Positions 15,482 through 16,447 of a stretch of DNA of 16,447 nt are shown here, one piece after another. The DNA lies in NCBI GenBank assembly GCA_002839245.1, contig PGXR01000035.1:1591-18037 (forward strand). The letters run 5' to 3'. The notes beneath the pieces were generated by a model, which worked only from the letters and a program-made list of their open reading frames with translations, ran no database searches and was not told the DNA's origin. The stretch comes from Spirochaetae bacterium HGW-Spirochaetae-7 (GTDB lineage: Bacteria; Spirochaetota; Spirochaetia; Treponematales; UBA12059). A program made the position numbers and the translations under genes. Position 1 is the stretch's first letter, and every line of letters begins with the position of its first letter.

Positions 15482-16447
15482 ATGCCCGTCCCCGCTTTCC
15501 ATGCCCGCAGGCTGACAGCGACCATCCTGTTCGCATTCGCCTCGACACTCCTCGGCTTTGCATCGCCAGGCTCGGGAGGACCGGCCCCGGGGACGCCGGA
15601 TTCCGGTGAGCGTTTCTCGTTCAGGCACCTGGATACCGGAGACGGGCTCTCGGGTGATTCAGTGTATTGCATGCTCCAGGACAGGCTCGGCTATCTGTGG
15701 CTCGGCACGTTCAGCGGCCTGTCGCGCTACGACGGGGCGCGGGTGGTGATATATCGCCCGGTGCCCGGCGACCCGGAGAGCCTGCCGTCATCGCTTATTT
15801 TCGACATACACGAGGACTATGCCGGTACGCTATGGATCGCGACGGACGGGGGAGGACTTGCCCGCTATTCCCGCGATTCGGATGCCTTCGAGCGCTTCTC
15901 CCATGACCAGTCGATTCCCGGCTCGCTCGGCAGCGACAGGATATTCACCGTCGCCGACGACCCATACGGCTGGATATGGGTGGGGACAGCCGATGCTGGC
16001 CTCGATAGATTCGATTCCATCCGCGGCGTTTTCGCCCATTACGGGATGGCGGATGGATTGCCTTCCGATACGATACGCACGTTGCTGTGCGACGCCGATG
16101 GAGAACTGTGGGTCGGCACCACCGCAGGCCTCGCGCGCTACGACAGGATGAAGGACTCTTTCCTGGCGATAGGGTCCACCGGGAAATCTACGGTACGCGC
16201 CTTGATGCAGGACAGGGACGGCAACATCCTCGTGGGAACCGAGGGAAGGGGCGTCTTCAGTTTCGATCCGGAGACCGGCACGACCTCGGCTGTCGCCCTT
16301 GGAGCCGGTTCGGAAACCCTCCTTGTCAGGGCCTTCGCGATGGAAAACTCGGGTCGTGTCTGGGTAGGCACCGAGGACAAGGGCATCAGGATCCTCGATT
16401 CCGGGGGAACCTCCTCGATCGAGGTGAGGGCCGCGCCCGCGCAACCT
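15482..16447 (+). CDS. Two-component-regulator propeller sensor, 3' end outside window
   Basis: The frame is open for 322 codons to the right edge. Residues 1-30 form a signal peptide or membrane anchor with two Arg before the hydrophobic core. Then come six visible repeats of the two-component-regulator propeller (about 61-86, 106-131, 154-179, 196-222, 237-262, 281-306), each with a core like LWIATDGGGLARY or LWVGTTAGLARY. Full-length members have two seven-bladed propellers, a Y_Y_Y domain, one membrane segment and a histidine kinase, GGDEF or other output. The output here lies beyond the edge. In known cases the propeller senses extracytoplasmic ligands, often glycans. The gene is divergent from the BMP operon across a 188 bp spacer, so it might sense or regulate the same nutrient, but this is only suggested by position. 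Confidence 0.88.
   Translation, partial: MPVPAFHARRLTATILFAFASTLLGFASPGSGGPAPGTPDSGERFSFRHLDTGDGLSGDSVYCMLQDRLGYLWLGTFSGLSRYDGARVVIYRPVPGDPESLPSSLIFDIHEDYAGTLWIATDGGGLARYSRDSDAFERFSHDQSIPGSLGSDRIFTVADDPYGWIWVGTADAGLDRFDSIRGVFAHYGMADGLPSDTIRTLLCDADGELWVGTTAGLARYDRMKDSFLAIGSTGKSTVRALMQDRDGNILVGTEGRGVFSFDPETGTTSAVALGAGSETLLVRAFAMENSGRVWVGTEDKGIRILDSGGTSSIEVRAAPAQP

Noticed and set aside
1..16447. CRISPR array, transposon, prophage or tRNA gene
   Set aside because: I found no spaced direct repeats, transposase motifs, phage genes or cloverleaf-like sequence on either strand.

Overview
The window is GC-rich and compactly coded. Most genes lie on the minus strand, and many join head to tail with 1-4 bp overlaps. 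The mix of predicted lipoproteins, a BMP-type ABC importer, a 7TM-DISM class III cyclase, an HD-GYP phosphodiesterase and a propeller sensor would fit a free-living or commensal, high-GC spirochaete. That assignment is an inference from gene content. There is no rRNA, tRNA or other decisive marker in the window.

Region 1 (1-4738, minus) holds two signalling genes followed by a lipoprotein. A membrane HD-GYP protein (7TM, PAS, HD-GYP) overlaps by four bases a lipobox-bearing 7TM-DISM adenylate/guanylate cyclase. Downstream lies the 5' part of a lipoprotein gene that runs off the left edge and may have its own promoter. The first two genes would pair c-di-GMP breakdown with synthesis of a cyclic purine nucleotide, probably cAMP.

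Region 2 (4739-5056) is a short intergenic stretch carrying a plus-strand 36-codon Lys/Glu-rich gene. It has a sigma70-like promoter, a leader inverted repeat, a strong Shine-Dalgarno and two hairpins at its 3' side.

Region 3 (5055-10399, minus) holds a tandem-GNAT-like protein, a SWIM-SNF2 helicase and a YciO-type protein. They are closely spaced and probably cotranscribed. They may also receive read-through from the transporter operon upstream.

Region 4 (10501-15293, minus) is a complete BMP-family ABC importer: substrate-binding lipoprotein, double ATPase and two permeases. The last three genes are translationally coupled. A strong intrinsic terminator separates the lipoprotein gene from the ATPase gene and probably sets a high ratio of binding protein to membrane complex. 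A TTGACA-N17-TTTACT promoter precedes the operon. Purine nucleosides or related bases are the most likely cargo.

Region 5 (15482-16447, plus) is the start of a divergently transcribed sensor with a signal peptide and six visible two-component-regulator propeller repeats. Its output domain lies beyond the right edge. Its predicted promoter places the transcription start on the ATG.

I see no mobile element, CRISPR array, phage gene or recognisable defence cassette. The best candidates for something undescribed are the small Lys/Glu-rich gene, the cyclase/HD-GYP pair and the helicase/YciO/GNAT linkage.
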